A program made the position numbers and the translations under genes. The notes beneath the pieces were generated by a model. It saw only the letters and a list, made by a program, of their open reading frames with translations, was not told the origin of the DNA and did not search any database. Positions 8,768 through 16,256 of a DNA stretch of 22,379 nucleotides are shown here, in pieces (within the stretch, counting starts at the first letter, position 1; every line of letters starts with the position of its first letter). The stretch comes from Lachnospiraceae bacterium UBA6452. Its GTDB lineage: Bacteria; Bacillota; Clostridia; Lachnospirales; Lachnospiraceae. The stretch spans positions 6,199-28,577 of the forward strand of contig DJNY01000104.1 of NCBI GenBank assembly GCA_002441865.1, given 5' to 3'.

Positions 8768-9888
8768 TAAAAATGCTGAAAAAATACCGTGTCAGGGATT
8801 ATGATTTCAAATTAATAATAATGCTGGTCGCCATTACTGTAGTGGGGATTTTGGTAATAGGCAGTGCGGACCGCTCTTATCAGAGCAAACAGATCCTCGG
8901 ATTTGTGATGGGACTTTTTCTGATGGTAGTCATATCACTGTTTGACTATTCGACGTTCCTGAACTTTTACTGGATCATTTATATCGGAAATCTGGTTTTA
9001 CTGCTTCTGGTCGAATTTTTCGGAGAAAAGTCAAACAATGCACAGCGCTGGGTTTCCATTGCGGGGATCCGCTTCCAGCCATCTGAAACGGCGAAAATTT
9101 TGTTGATTTTATTTTATGCACAGTATATTATGAAACATAAGGAAACGATCAGTTCGCCGAAGACCATTATTTCCATGCTGGTGCTTCTGGCACCGCCGCT
9201 TCTGCTGATCTACAGGCAGCCTGATCTTTCGACCACGATCATGATCGCACTGTTGTTTTGTGTGCTTTTATTTATGGGTGGTCTGAGTTATAAGATCATA
9301 TTTGGTGTGCTGGCGATCGCGGTTCCGCTTGGTGTGATATTCCTGACACTGGTATTACAGCCGGATCAGACGCTGATCAAGGATTATCAGCAGACACGTA
9401 TTCTGGCATGGCTGAATCCGGCCGAATATTCGACATCGGAAGGCTATCAGCAGGATAATTCCAAGATGGCGATCGGAAGCGGAGAGCTGTTTGGAAAGGG
9501 ACTGAATAACAATGAGATCAGTTCCGTAAAAAACGGTAATTTCATTTCGGAACCGCAGACAGACTTTATCTTTGCGATCGTCGGGGAAGAACTGGGATTT
9601 GCAGGTGGCTGTCTGGTAGTCGGACTTCTGTTTCTGATCACCCTGGAGTGTCTGATGATTGCCCGGAAGGCGAAGGATATTGCGGGGGTGCTGATCGCTG
9701 CGGGTATGGCAACGGTGATCGGCTTCCAGAGTTTCATGAATATTGGAGTTGCGACCGGTATTGTACCTAATACGGGTATTCCGCTCCCATTTGTCAGTTA
9801 TGGTTTAACTTCACTTGTCAGTCTTTACATTGGTATGGGGTTTGTATTGAACGTAAGACTGCAATGCGTGAGGAAATACAGTAATTAG
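8764..9888 (+). CDS. rodA: Rod shape-determining glycosyltransferase RodA (SEDS family)
   Basis: This polytopic membrane protein of about 374 residues belongs to the SEDS family of peptidoglycan polymerases. Recognisable motifs are NAQRWVSIAGIRFQPSETAK, YRQPDLSTTIM, PQTDFIFAIVGEELGFAGG and the C-terminal GIVPNTGIPLPFVSYGLTS. RodA rather than FtsW is favoured by the position in the mre/PBP2/min cluster. The GTG at 8764 overlaps the minE stop by four bases (GTGA), which suggests coupling; ATG 8773, three codons on, is an equally plausible start, and neither has a good ribosome binding site. mgsA follows after 15 bases. Confidence 0.92.
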   Translation: MIKMLKKYRVRDYDFKLIIMLVAITVVGILVIGSADRSYQSKQILGFVMGLFLMVVISLFDYSTFLNFYWIIYIGNLVLLLLVEFFGEKSNNAQRWVSIAGIRFQPSETAKILLILFYAQYIMKHKETISSPKTIISMLVLLAPPLLLIYRQPDLSTTIMIALLFCVLLFMGGLSYKIIFGVLAIAVPLGVIFLTLVLQPDQTLIKDYQQTRILAWLNPAEYSTSEGYQQDNSKMAIGSGELFGKGLNNNEISSVKNGNFISEPQTDFIFAIVGEELGFAGGCLVVGLLFLITLECLMIARKAKDIAGVLIAAGMATVIGFQSFMNIGVATGIVPNTGIPLPFVSYGLTSLVSLYIGMGFVLNVRLQCVRKYSN

Positions 9889-9903
9889 GAGAGAAGGTTA
9901 CAT

Positions 9904-10299
9904 ATGAATATTGCATTAATTGCACATGATGCAAAGAAGAAGCTGATGCAGAATTTCTGCATCGCGTACAGGGGTATACTCAGCAAAAACGATCTTTATG
10001 CAACAGGAACGACAGGACGTCTGATCGAAGAGGTTACAAATCTGAATGTCCATAAATATCTGGCCGGTCATCTCGGGGGAGAACAACAGATCGGTGCACA
10101 GATCGAACACAATCAGATCGACCTTGTTATCTTTCTGCGCGATCCGCTGACACCAAAGATGCATGAACCGGATGTCAATAATGTAGTCCGTTTGTGTGAT
10201 ATGCATAATATTCCGCTGGCTACGAATCTGGCTACAGCGGAACTGCTGATTAAATCATTAAGTCGAGGAGATCTTGAGTGGCGTGAGATGTACAAATAA
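9904..10299 (+). CDS. mgsA: Methylglyoxal synthase-like protein (catalytic Asp replaced by Glu)
   Basis: This 131-residue protein has the family start [13 protein letters not shown], the phosphate-binding YATGTTGRL, and [21 protein letters not shown] with [12 protein letters not shown]. Methylglyoxal synthase converts dihydroxyacetone phosphate to methylglyoxal and inorganic phosphate, bypassing lower glycolysis. In the E. coli enzyme the catalytic base Asp71 lies in SGPMGGDQQVGA. Here the same segment reads [12 protein letters not shown], so the Asp is Glu60 and two flanking residues (Ser to Ala54, Pro to His56) also differ. The other acidic residue, in FLRDPL (Asp80), is kept. Activity is therefore uncertain. 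AGGAGAGAAGG upstream supports ATG 9904. The next gene starts inside its 3' end. Confidence 0.9.
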   Translation: MNIALIAHDAKKKLMQNFCIAYRGILSKNDLYATGTTGRLIEEVTNLNVHKYLAGHLGGEQQIGAQIEHNQIDLVIFLRDPLTPKMHEPDVNNVVRLCDMHNIPLATNLATAELLIKSLSRGDLEWREMYK

Positions 10300-11266
10300 G
10301 AAAAAGCTGGCAGTACTTGTGGTGCTGTCTGTTCTGCTGACCGGCTGCGGAAATGCGGCAGTTTCAATGGAATACGAGCTGGACAGTCCGGTAAGCGCAT
10401 ACCGGATCGACCATACGGACAGTACAGCTGATGATAAAGCGGAAGGGTTTGCGGCAGATTTATGTCTGCGCGACGGACAGACGCTTTCCGGTAATGAGGT
10501 GGATCTTTCCCAGGCACTTTCCGGAGTATTGTGTGATCTGAGCAAAAACAGGATCATCTACGGAAAAGATGAGAATATGCAGCTGGCGCCTGCAAGCCTG
10601 ACAAAGGTAATGACCGCGCTTGTTGCCCTGAAATATGCGGATCTGGATACGGTACTGACCGCATCCGAAAATGTAAAGATCAATGAGTCCGGAGCGACGC
10701 TCTGCGGGCTTTCCGCAGGAGATACGATGACTCTCGATCAGGCATTGCATGCGCTGCTTATGCAGTCTGCAAATGATGCTGCGGTGCTGATCGCGGAAAA
10801 TATAGGTGGCAGCATAGACGGCTTTTCCGATATGATGAATCAGGAAGCAGCGGCGATCGGTGCAACCAATTCCCATTTTGTCAATCCGCACGGACTGACG
10901 GCAGAGGATCATTATGTGACTGCTTATGACATGTATCTGATCTTTAAGGAAGCCATGCAGTATAGTGAATTTACGCAGATCATCAATCTGCAGACTTATG
11001 AAACAATTTATCATGATGCACAGGGAAAAGGTAAGGAGTATTCCTGCACTTCCACAAACTGGTATTTAAACGGAGATGCCCAGGCACCTGACGGTGTGAC
11101 GGTGATCGGTGGAAAAACAGGTACGACCGCAGCAGCCAGAAACTGTCTGATCCTGCTTGCCAAGGACTCTTCCGGGAACCAGTATGTGGCTGTTATCTTA
11201 AACTGCAGCGAAAGACAATATCTTTATCAGGAGATGACGGGACTGCTTCAGAAAATTACAGGTTAA
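10274..11266 (+). CDS. D-alanyl-D-alanine carboxypeptidase, lipoprotein form (DacA/PBP5-like)
   Basis: This serine-type peptidase of about 330 residues has the three motifs of the peptidase S11 family: S108-L-T-K111 in [18 protein letters not shown] in [15 protein letters not shown], and KTGT in [15 protein letters not shown]. It would trim the terminal D-Ala of peptidoglycan stem peptides outside the cell. The N-terminus [19 protein letters not shown] is a lipoprotein signal with lipobox LTGC (Cys25 from TTG 10274), so it is anchored by lipid. It ends soon after the catalytic domain, with no obvious PBP5 C-terminal domain or C-terminal amphipathic anchor. The start is TTG 10274 (AGGAG 10266-10270, close spacing) or GTG 10283; either way it overlaps mgsA. 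Confidence 0.9.
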   Translation: MSGVRCTNKKKLAVLVVLSVLLTGCGNAAVSMEYELDSPVSAYRIDHTDSTADDKAEGFAADLCLRDGQTLSGNEVDLSQALSGVLCDLSKNRIIYGKDENMQLAPASLTKVMTALVALKYADLDTVLTASENVKINESGATLCGLSAGDTMTLDQALHALLMQSANDAAVLIAENIGGSIDGFSDMMNQEAAAIGATNSHFVNPHGLTAEDHYVTAYDMYLIFKEAMQYSEFTQIINLQTYETIYHDAQGKGKEYSCTSTNWYLNGDAQAPDGVTVIGGKTGTTAAARNCLILLAKDSSGNQYVAVILNCSERQYLYQEMTGLLQKITG

Positions 11267-11291
11267 GTGCTGTAGGATTCGGATAAAAAGG

Positions 11292-11320
11292 TTGTCATTT
11301 ATAGCCAAATACTCTATAAT
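11292..11320 (+). promoter_or_regulatory. Strong sigma-A-type promoter before the small P-loop gene
   Basis: TTGTCA (11292-11297; 5 of 6 to consensus) and a perfect TATAAT (11315-11320) are separated by exactly 17 bases. Transcription would start near 11327, about 50 bases before the ATG at 11377, which has AGGAGG at 11363-11368. The promoter occupies the 110-base gap after the carboxypeptidase gene and marks a new transcription unit. Confidence 0.8.
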
Positions 11321-11376
11321 GATTTTATCGGAGAAGGTATGAAATACCGAAATCAAAATGGCAGGAGGGCTTACAT

Positions 11377-11796
11377 ATGGTTCAGTTAATCGTCGGTAAT
11401 AAAGGGAAGGGCAAGACAAAGCATTTATTAGAAAAAGTAAACTTACAGGTAAAGGAAACGAAAGGTAATATCGTATATCTGGATAAGAGCACGAAGCATA
11501 TGTATGAGCTGAACAATAAAGTCAGACTGATCGATGTTTCCCAGTATATGATCACAAATCATGACGAGTTCGTAGGTTTTATCTGTGGTATCGTTTCACA
11601 GGATCATGATCTGGAACAGATGTTTCTGGACAGCTTTTTGAAGATAGCATGTCTGGAAGGCATGGATATTACTCCTGTTATTGAAAAGTTGGAAAAAATA
11701 AGCCAGAAATACGGCATTGATTTTGTCCTGAGTGTGAGCATGGATGAGAGTGAATTGCCGGAGGCGTTAAAATCAAAGATCATCGTATCTTTATAA
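11377..11796 (+). CDS. Small P-loop protein of unknown function
   Basis: This 139-residue protein begins MVQLIVGNKGKGKTKHLLEK, a clear Walker A motif (GNKGKGKT) at residues 7-14. A hydrophobic strand NIVYLD and a second, VRLIDVSQY, follow; either could supply a Walker B-like acid, but none is convincing. The C-terminal half is helical and ends in a strand (KSKIIVSL). Proteins of this sort in Lachnospiraceae have been labelled as PilT-like twitching motility proteins, but nothing here supports pilus retraction: the length is far too short and there are no pilus genes nearby. It is best described as a nucleotide-binding protein of unknown role. It has its own promoter and an intrinsic terminator 7 bases after its stop. 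Confidence 0.75.
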   Translation: MVQLIVGNKGKGKTKHLLEKVNLQVKETKGNIVYLDKSTKHMYELNNKVRLIDVSQYMITNHDEFVGFICGIVSQDHDLEQMFLDSFLKIACLEGMDITPVIEKLEKISQKYGIDFVLSVSMDESELPEALKSKIIVSL

Positions 11797-11802
11797 AAAA
11801 CC

Positions 11803-11830
11803 AAAGCCTCGGAAGTTCCGAGGCTTTTTT
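11803..11830 (+). terminator. Intrinsic terminator after the P-loop gene
   Basis: AAAGCCTCGG (11803-11812) and CCGAGGCTTT (11818-11827) form a perfect 10-base stem with a 5-base loop (AAGTT), and the 3' arm runs into a T tract. It lies 7 bases after the stop of the P-loop gene and only 24 bases before the start of the HlyD-like gene. Confidence 0.93.
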
Positions 11831-11853
11831 GTGTAATGATAGGAGAATTTTTC

Positions 11854-13242
11854 TTGGCACAGAATAAAAAAATCAGTAATATCAGGGACTATCGGAGAGG
11901 TCCTTTACATCTGAATATCGGAATGATCATATTTGGTGTACTGTTTATCTATATGGTAGTCAGTCTGATTCTGTATATGAACAATAAGCACATTGTCGGT
12001 TATGAAGTGACAAGAGGTTCTCTGAGTGTACCGAATGTATATCAGGGCATTGCCATAAGGGACGAAACGACAGTATCCTGTAATGGAACAGGTTATATCA
12101 ATTTCTTCGCAAAAGAGGGAGAACATGTAGCCTGCGGAGATCTGGTATATTCGCTGGATAGTTCGGGCAAGATTGCGGAAATGATCAATTCACAGGAAGA
12201 GGATGCGCTTCTTTCGGATCAGGATCTGGCTGAGATCCGCAATCAGGCAATCGTATTCCAGAAGTCCTTTTCCAAAATGGACTTTGAAAAGGTATATCAG
12301 TTTAAAAATCAGCTGGAAGGAACAGCATTGAAGCTGTCCAATTACAATATGCTGAATAATCTGAGCCAGACGGGGGCGACGGATGCGGTTGCATTTTCCT
12401 ACGCACCGAAGAGCGGTGTTGTGGTTTACGGTATTGACGGGTATGAGACTCTGAAACCGTCCGAAGTAACGAAGGATTGCTTTGATGAATCCAAATATAC
12501 GGCAGTACAGCTGGAAGCCAACCAGCTTGTTTCACAGGCAGATACAGCTTACAAACTTTTGGATAATGAAAACTGGTCGATCGTGATCCCTGTAGATGCT
12601 GCCAGAGCAGCGGAGCTGGAGGCGGAGGAATATGTCAATGTCAAATTCCTGAAAAACCAGTATACATCCTGGGCAAAGGTTACGGTTCTGCAAAATGCGG
12701 ACGGTACCTATGTGCAGCTCAGCTTCACCAATTCCATGATCACATTTGCATCAGACCGGTATATCGATCTGGAGATTCTGTATAACAGGGAAGAAGGATT
12801 GAAAATCCCGAACAGTGCGATCGTGGAAAAGGAATTTTATATGATCCCGCTGGATTATCAGGTAGAGGGAAGCGGTTCCAAAAAGGGTGGTTTCCTGAAA
12901 GAGGTCTATGATGAAAACGGAAAGCAGTCCACGCAGTATATCGATGCTACCATATATGCGGCAGATGATGAATATTACTATGTGGATACCACGGATTTTA
13001 ATATCGGCGATTATATCTGCAAAGAAGGACAGCAGGAAAAATATGCCATCAGCAAGATGGGATCGCTGGTTGGTGTTTACAATATGAATAAAGGATATGC
13101 GGACTTTACGGCGATCACGGTTCTGTATTCCAATGAGGAGTATTCCATTGTAAAATCCAATACGCAGTACGGACTTTCCGAGTATGACTTTATCGTACTG
13201 GATGCAGCCAGTGTCAATCCGGATGACTTTATTTATGAATAA
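11854..13242 (+). CDS. HlyD-like (membrane fusion/adaptor family) membrane-anchored protein
   Basis: This protein of about 462 residues has a short basic cytoplasmic tail (AQNKKISNIRDYRR), one membrane span at about residues 22-41, and a large external part. YEVTRGSLSVPNVYQGIAIRDE, then GTGYINFFAKEGEHVACGDLVYSL and later the paired APKSGVVVYGIDGYE, are typical of the two half-lipoyl motifs of HlyD-type adaptors, with a short helical stretch between them. No ABC or MFS exporter lies beside it. Instead it precedes yggS and sepF. I chose TTG 11854 because AGGAG (11841-11845) lies 8 bases upstream; the in-frame ATG 11836 sits right against the terminator and has no ribosome binding site. Function is inferred only as an envelope protein, perhaps in division. 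Confidence 0.75.
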   Translation: MAQNKKISNIRDYRRGPLHLNIGMIIFGVLFIYMVVSLILYMNNKHIVGYEVTRGSLSVPNVYQGIAIRDETTVSCNGTGYINFFAKEGEHVACGDLVYSLDSSGKIAEMINSQEEDALLSDQDLAEIRNQAIVFQKSFSKMDFEKVYQFKNQLEGTALKLSNYNMLNNLSQTGATDAVAFSYAPKSGVVVYGIDGYETLKPSEVTKDCFDESKYTAVQLEANQLVSQADTAYKLLDNENWSIVIPVDAARAAELEAEEYVNVKFLKNQYTSWAKVTVLQNADGTYVQLSFTNSMITFASDRYIDLEILYNREEGLKIPNSAIVEKEFYMIPLDYQVEGSGSKKGGFLKEVYDENGKQSTQYIDATIYAADDEYYYVDTTDFNIGDYICKEGQQEKYAISKMGSLVGVYNMNKGYADFTAITVLYSNEEYSIVKSNTQYGLSEYDFIVLDAASVNPDDFIYE

Positions 13243-13272
13243 AGATCTGTAAGCAGGGAAAGGAAGAGAAGA

Positions 13273-13971
13273 ATGTTAACGGAAAATTATGATCTTGTAC
13301 AGAAAAAAATAGACAATGCCTGTGCAAAGGCGGGCAGAAACCGGGAAGAGGTAACGCTGATCGCAGTCAGCAAGACAAAGCCCGTTCCGATGCTTTCCGA
13401 GATCTATGAGCACGGATGCAGGGACTTCGGAGAAAATAAAGTGCAGGAACTCGTAGACAAATACGAACAGCTTCCGAAGGATATCCGCTGGCACATGATC
13501 GGGCATCTGCAGAGAAATAAAGTCAAATATATTGTGGACAAGGTGTATATGATCCATAGTGTAGATTCCCTCAGACTGGCAGAAGAGATCAGTAAAGAGG
13601 CTGTGAAGAAGAACTGTACGGTGAAGATCCTCATTGAGGTCAATGTGGCAAATGAAGCGACAAAGTTTGGTACCCAGACGGAAGATACGATTGCACTCGT
13701 GACAGAAATTGCCAGATTACCGGGCATTGAGATCGACGGATTGATGACGATCGCACCATATGTTGAAAATGCCGAAGAAAATCGACAGTATTTCTCTAAA
13801 TTAAAACAATTATCTGTTGACATAATGCATAAAAACATTGATAATATAAAGATGAATACTCTTTCTATGGGGATGACAGGCGACTATGAAGTTGCAGTTG
13901 AAGAAGGTGCTACTTTTGTCAGAGTAGGAACCGGTATTTTCGGGGAAAGAGATTATACGAAAAATAATTAG
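13273..13971 (+). CDS. YggS/PROSC-family pyridoxal phosphate homeostasis protein
   Basis: This 232-residue protein matches the YggS family: LIAVSKTKPVPML contains the PLP-binding lysine (Lys34), followed by DFGENKVQELVDKYEQLP, WHMIGHLQRNKVKYI, IHSVDSLRLAEEI, GLMTIAP and the C-terminal LSMGMTGDYEVAVEEGATFVRVG. The family binds PLP and buffers its level; it has no known catalytic activity. In Bacillus the orthologue (ylmE) sits beside sepF (ylmF), as here. The stretch at about 13775-13860 is noticeably richer in A and T than the rest of the gene and contains a promoter-like sequence. Ribosome binding site: GGAAAGGAAG before ATG 13273. Confidence 0.95.
   Translation: MLTENYDLVQKKIDNACAKAGRNREEVTLIAVSKTKPVPMLSEIYEHGCRDFGENKVQELVDKYEQLPKDIRWHMIGHLQRNKVKYIVDKVYMIHSVDSLRLAEEISKEAVKKNCTVKILIEVNVANEATKFGTQTEDTIALVTEIARLPGIEIDGLMTIAPYVENAEENRQYFSKLKQLSVDIMHKNIDNIKMNTLSMGMTGDYEVAVEEGATFVRVGTGIFGERDYTKNN
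13817..13845 (+). promoter_or_regulatory. Promoter inside yggS, probably for sepF
   Basis: A perfect TTGACA (13817-13822) is followed after exactly 17 bases by GATAAT (13840-13845; 5 of 6 to consensus). Transcription would start near 13852, about 138 bases before the sepF ATG. It lies within coding sequence, in a local AT-rich patch of yggS where codon choice departs from the rest of the gene. Confidence 0.6.
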
Positions 13972-13989
13972 GTGTGTAAGGAGAAAAAA

Positions 13990-14508
13990 ATGGCTGTATT
14001 AGATACATTGATTAAAAAGATGACCTTAAATGATCAGGAAGATGAATATTATGATGATGACGACTATGATATGGAAGATGAATATGTAGAAGATAAGCCG
14101 AAGAAGAAACCTTTTGCCAGAGCAGAAGAGCCACAAGATGATTATCAGGAAGAAAAGCCGAGAGCAAAACAGTCTCCGAAGGTAACCGCAATGAAACAGC
14201 CGAAAAGAGGGGTTAGTGGAATGGAAGTATGCGTCATTAAACCAACAACAGTAGAAGATGCAAGAGAGATTACAGAAACACTTTTGACAAATCGTACGGT
14301 TGTACTTAACTTAGAAGGTCTTGATGTAGATGTTGCACAGCGTATCATTGATTTCACATCAGGTTCCTGCTTCGCAATTCAGGGTAATCTGCAGAAGATA
14401 TCTCATTATATCTTCATTATTACACCGGCAAGTGTAGATATTTCAGGTGATTTCCAGGATATCTTAGCCGGCTCATTCGATGTACCGTCACTGAATCCGG
14501 AGCTGTAA
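13990..14508 (+). CDS. sepF: Cell division protein SepF
   Basis: This 172-residue protein has a short amphipathic N-terminus (MAVLDTLIKKMTL) suited to membrane binding. A highly charged, acidic linker of about 60 residues follows, rich in Asp, Glu and Tyr and then Lys and Pro. The conserved SepF domain begins near MEVCVIKPTTVEDAREI and includes LTNRTVVLNLEGLDVDVAQR and IDFTSGSCFAIQGNLQKIS. SepF tethers FtsZ to the membrane and helps organise the septum. ATG 13990 has AAGGAG (13978-13983) 6 bases upstream; the in-frame GTG 13972 would put that site inside the gene. A terminator follows 25 bases after the stop. Confidence 0.95.
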   Translation: MAVLDTLIKKMTLNDQEDEYYDDDDYDMEDEYVEDKPKKKPFARAEEPQDDYQEEKPRAKQSPKVTAMKQPKRGVSGMEVCVIKPTTVEDAREITETLLTNRTVVLNLEGLDVDVAQRIIDFTSGSCFAIQGNLQKISHYIFIITPASVDISGDFQDILAGSFDVPSLNPEL

Positions 14509-14533
14509 AAACAGATAGTTTAAGAAAATGAAT

Positions 14534-14568
14534 GAACTTCCTGTCAGATCTGGCAGGAAGTTCTTTTT
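14534..14568 (+). terminator. Intrinsic terminator after sepF
   Basis: GAACTTCCTG (14534-14543) pairs with CAGGAAGTTC (14554-14563) and is followed by TTTTT (14564-14568). The loop itself contains the palindrome CAGATCTG-like core, so the stem may extend. It closes the sepF unit and sits only 22 bases before the aroB start codon. Confidence 0.9.
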
Positions 14569-14590
14569 GTAGCGAGGAAGGAAGAAAGTA

Positions 14591-15715
14591 ATGATCACAG
14601 AATTAAAATCTAATTGTATGCCTGTTTCAAAGGACGGCAAATTCAGTTACAATATCTTATTTGAAGACTCTTTTGCAAATCTGCCGGAGGCAATGGCAGA
14701 TCTGGAGCTGGAAACGCATAAGATCTGTATTGTGACGGATTCCAATGTTGCTCCGCTTTATGCGGAGATTGTGAAGGCAGAGCTGGAAAAAATCTGCAGT
14801 GTATGTGAGCTTTTCATATTTCCTGCGGGAGAGGAAAATAAAAACCTGGAGGTCGTGCAAAATCTGTATACATTCCTGATCGAGCAGCATTTTGACAGAA
14901 AAGATCTGCTTGTTGCACTGGGCGGCGGTGTTGTGGGAGATCTGACAGGCTTTGCGGCTGCGACCTATCTGCGTGGCATCCGTTTTATCCAGATCCCGAC
15001 GACATTACTGGCACAGGTGGACAGCAGCATCGGCGGTAAGACCGGCGTTGATTTCTCCCAGTATAAAAATATGGTTGGTGCATTTTATATGCCAAAGCTC
15101 GTTTATATGAATCTGCAGACACTTTCCACCTTACCGGAGAGACAGTTCTATGCAGGTATGGGTGAAGTGCTAAAGAGTGCATTGATCAAAGACGGAATGT
15201 TTTATGGCTGGATCATCAACAGCCTGTATGAGATCTATGACAAGGATCCGGAAACAATCCGTCTGATGATCTACAACTGTTGTAATATCAAGCGTATGGT
15301 TGTGGAGAAAGATCCGACCGAGCAGGGAGACAGAGCACTTCTGAATCTGGGTCATACGATCGGTCATGCGGTTGAGAAAGCAAAGAACTTTGAACTTTTG
15401 CACGGAGAGTGTGTGGCACTCGGTATTGTAGCGGCTGCATTCATTTCCTACAAACGGGAAATGCTGACTTTTGATGAATATTATGAGATCCGCGATATGT
15501 TTGTTCCGTTCAATCTGCCGATCACGATCGAAGATGTGGATCCGGAAGAAATCCTGAAGCTGACAAAAAGCGATAAGAAGATGGAAGCAGGCAGGATCAA
15601 ATTTGTACTGCTCAAAAAGATCGGCAAAGCGGTGATCGACCATACAGTGACAGATGAAGAACTGCGTATGGGTATCCATGAAATTTATGTAAGTGATGAG
15701 GACAAATATGAATAA
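14591..15715 (+). CDS. aroB: 3-dehydroquinate synthase AroB
   Basis: This 374-residue enzyme converts 3-deoxy-D-arabino-heptulosonate 7-phosphate to 3-dehydroquinate, the second step of the shikimate pathway. The NAD-binding motif LLVALGGGVVGDLTGFAAAT, the IPTTLLAQVDSSIGGKTGVD signature, and the metal and substrate motifs GEVLKSALIKD, NLGHTIGHAVE and LLHGECVALGI are all present. Length is normal. GAGGAAGGAAG before ATG 14591 is the ribosome binding site. Only 22 bases separate it from the preceding terminator, so its promoter, if it has one, must lie upstream of or within that hairpin. Its end overlaps lspA by 8 bases. Confidence 0.97.
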   Translation: MITELKSNCMPVSKDGKFSYNILFEDSFANLPEAMADLELETHKICIVTDSNVAPLYAEIVKAELEKICSVCELFIFPAGEENKNLEVVQNLYTFLIEQHFDRKDLLVALGGGVVGDLTGFAAATYLRGIRFIQIPTTLLAQVDSSIGGKTGVDFSQYKNMVGAFYMPKLVYMNLQTLSTLPERQFYAGMGEVLKSALIKDGMFYGWIINSLYEIYDKDPETIRLMIYNCCNIKRMVVEKDPTEQGDRALLNLGHTIGHAVEKAKNFELLHGECVALGIVAAAFISYKREMLTFDEYYEIRDMFVPFNLPITIEDVDPEEILKLTKSDKKMEAGRIKFVLLKKIGKAVIDHTVTDEELRMGIHEIYVSDEDKYE

Positions 15716-16256
15716 AAAGAACAAATACTGGAAATTAAAACAACTGCTGCTGGATCTATTCTTTTTTCTGGTGCTGCTTGCACTGGATCAGGGAACCAAA
15801 TATCTGGCAGTGACACATCTGAAAGACCGTCCGGCGGTAAAGATCTGGCCGGGTGTATTTGAACTGCAGTATCTGGAAAACAGAGGAGCAGCATTCGGTA
15901 TTTTGCAGGATGGTAAACTGTTTTTCGTGTTTGCGGCGATCGTAATGCTGACGGTCATTGCATTTATACTGGTCAAAACACCGAAAGGGAAAAAATACAG
16001 GATCTGGCATATCCTGCTGACATTTATTGCAGCGGGTGCTATCGGGAATATGATCGACAGGCTCAGACTGGATTATGTGGTTGATTTCTTTTATATCAGC
16101 CTGATCGATTTCCCAATCTTTAATGTGGCGGATCTTTACGTTTCATTCTGTACGGCGATTTTAATTATCTTTGTGCTGTTTTTCTGCAAAGAGGATGATC
16201 TGAAATTTATCTCCCTGCAGCTGCAGAAACAGAAGAAGGTGCATGAGATCAAATGA
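15708..16256 (+). CDS. lspA: Lipoprotein signal peptidase LspA (signal peptidase II)
   Basis: This 182-residue membrane aspartyl protease has four likely membrane spans and the conserved family motifs LALDQGTKYLA, LENRGAAFGIL, GNMIDRL with YVVDFF, and FNVADLYVSF. Asp126 (VVD) and Asp142 (VAD) correspond to the catalytic pair. It cleaves the signal peptide of lipid-modified prolipoproteins, such as the carboxypeptidase encoded at 10274-11266. ATG 15708 has ATGAGG 6 bases upstream; the GTG at 15693 would include that site. It overlaps aroB and the downstream pseudouridine synthase (ATGA). Confidence 0.96.
   Translation: MNKKNKYWKLKQLLLDLFFFLVLLALDQGTKYLAVTHLKDRPAVKIWPGVFELQYLENRGAAFGILQDGKLFFVFAAIVMLTVIAFILVKTPKGKKYRIWHILLTFIAAGAIGNMIDRLRLDYVVDFFYISLIDFPIFNVADLYVSFCTAILIIFVLFFCKEDDLKFISLQLQKQKKVHEIK

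Noticed and set aside
11836-11853. ATG 11836 as start of the HlyD-like protein
   Set aside because: It follows the terminator T tract by a few bases and has no ribosome binding site; AGGAG lies after it and serves TTG 11854.
14284-14312. TTGACA inside sepF as an aroB promoter
   Set aside because: The hexamer 17 bases on is TAACTT, only 3 of 6 to consensus, and the sepF terminator would lie between it and aroB.
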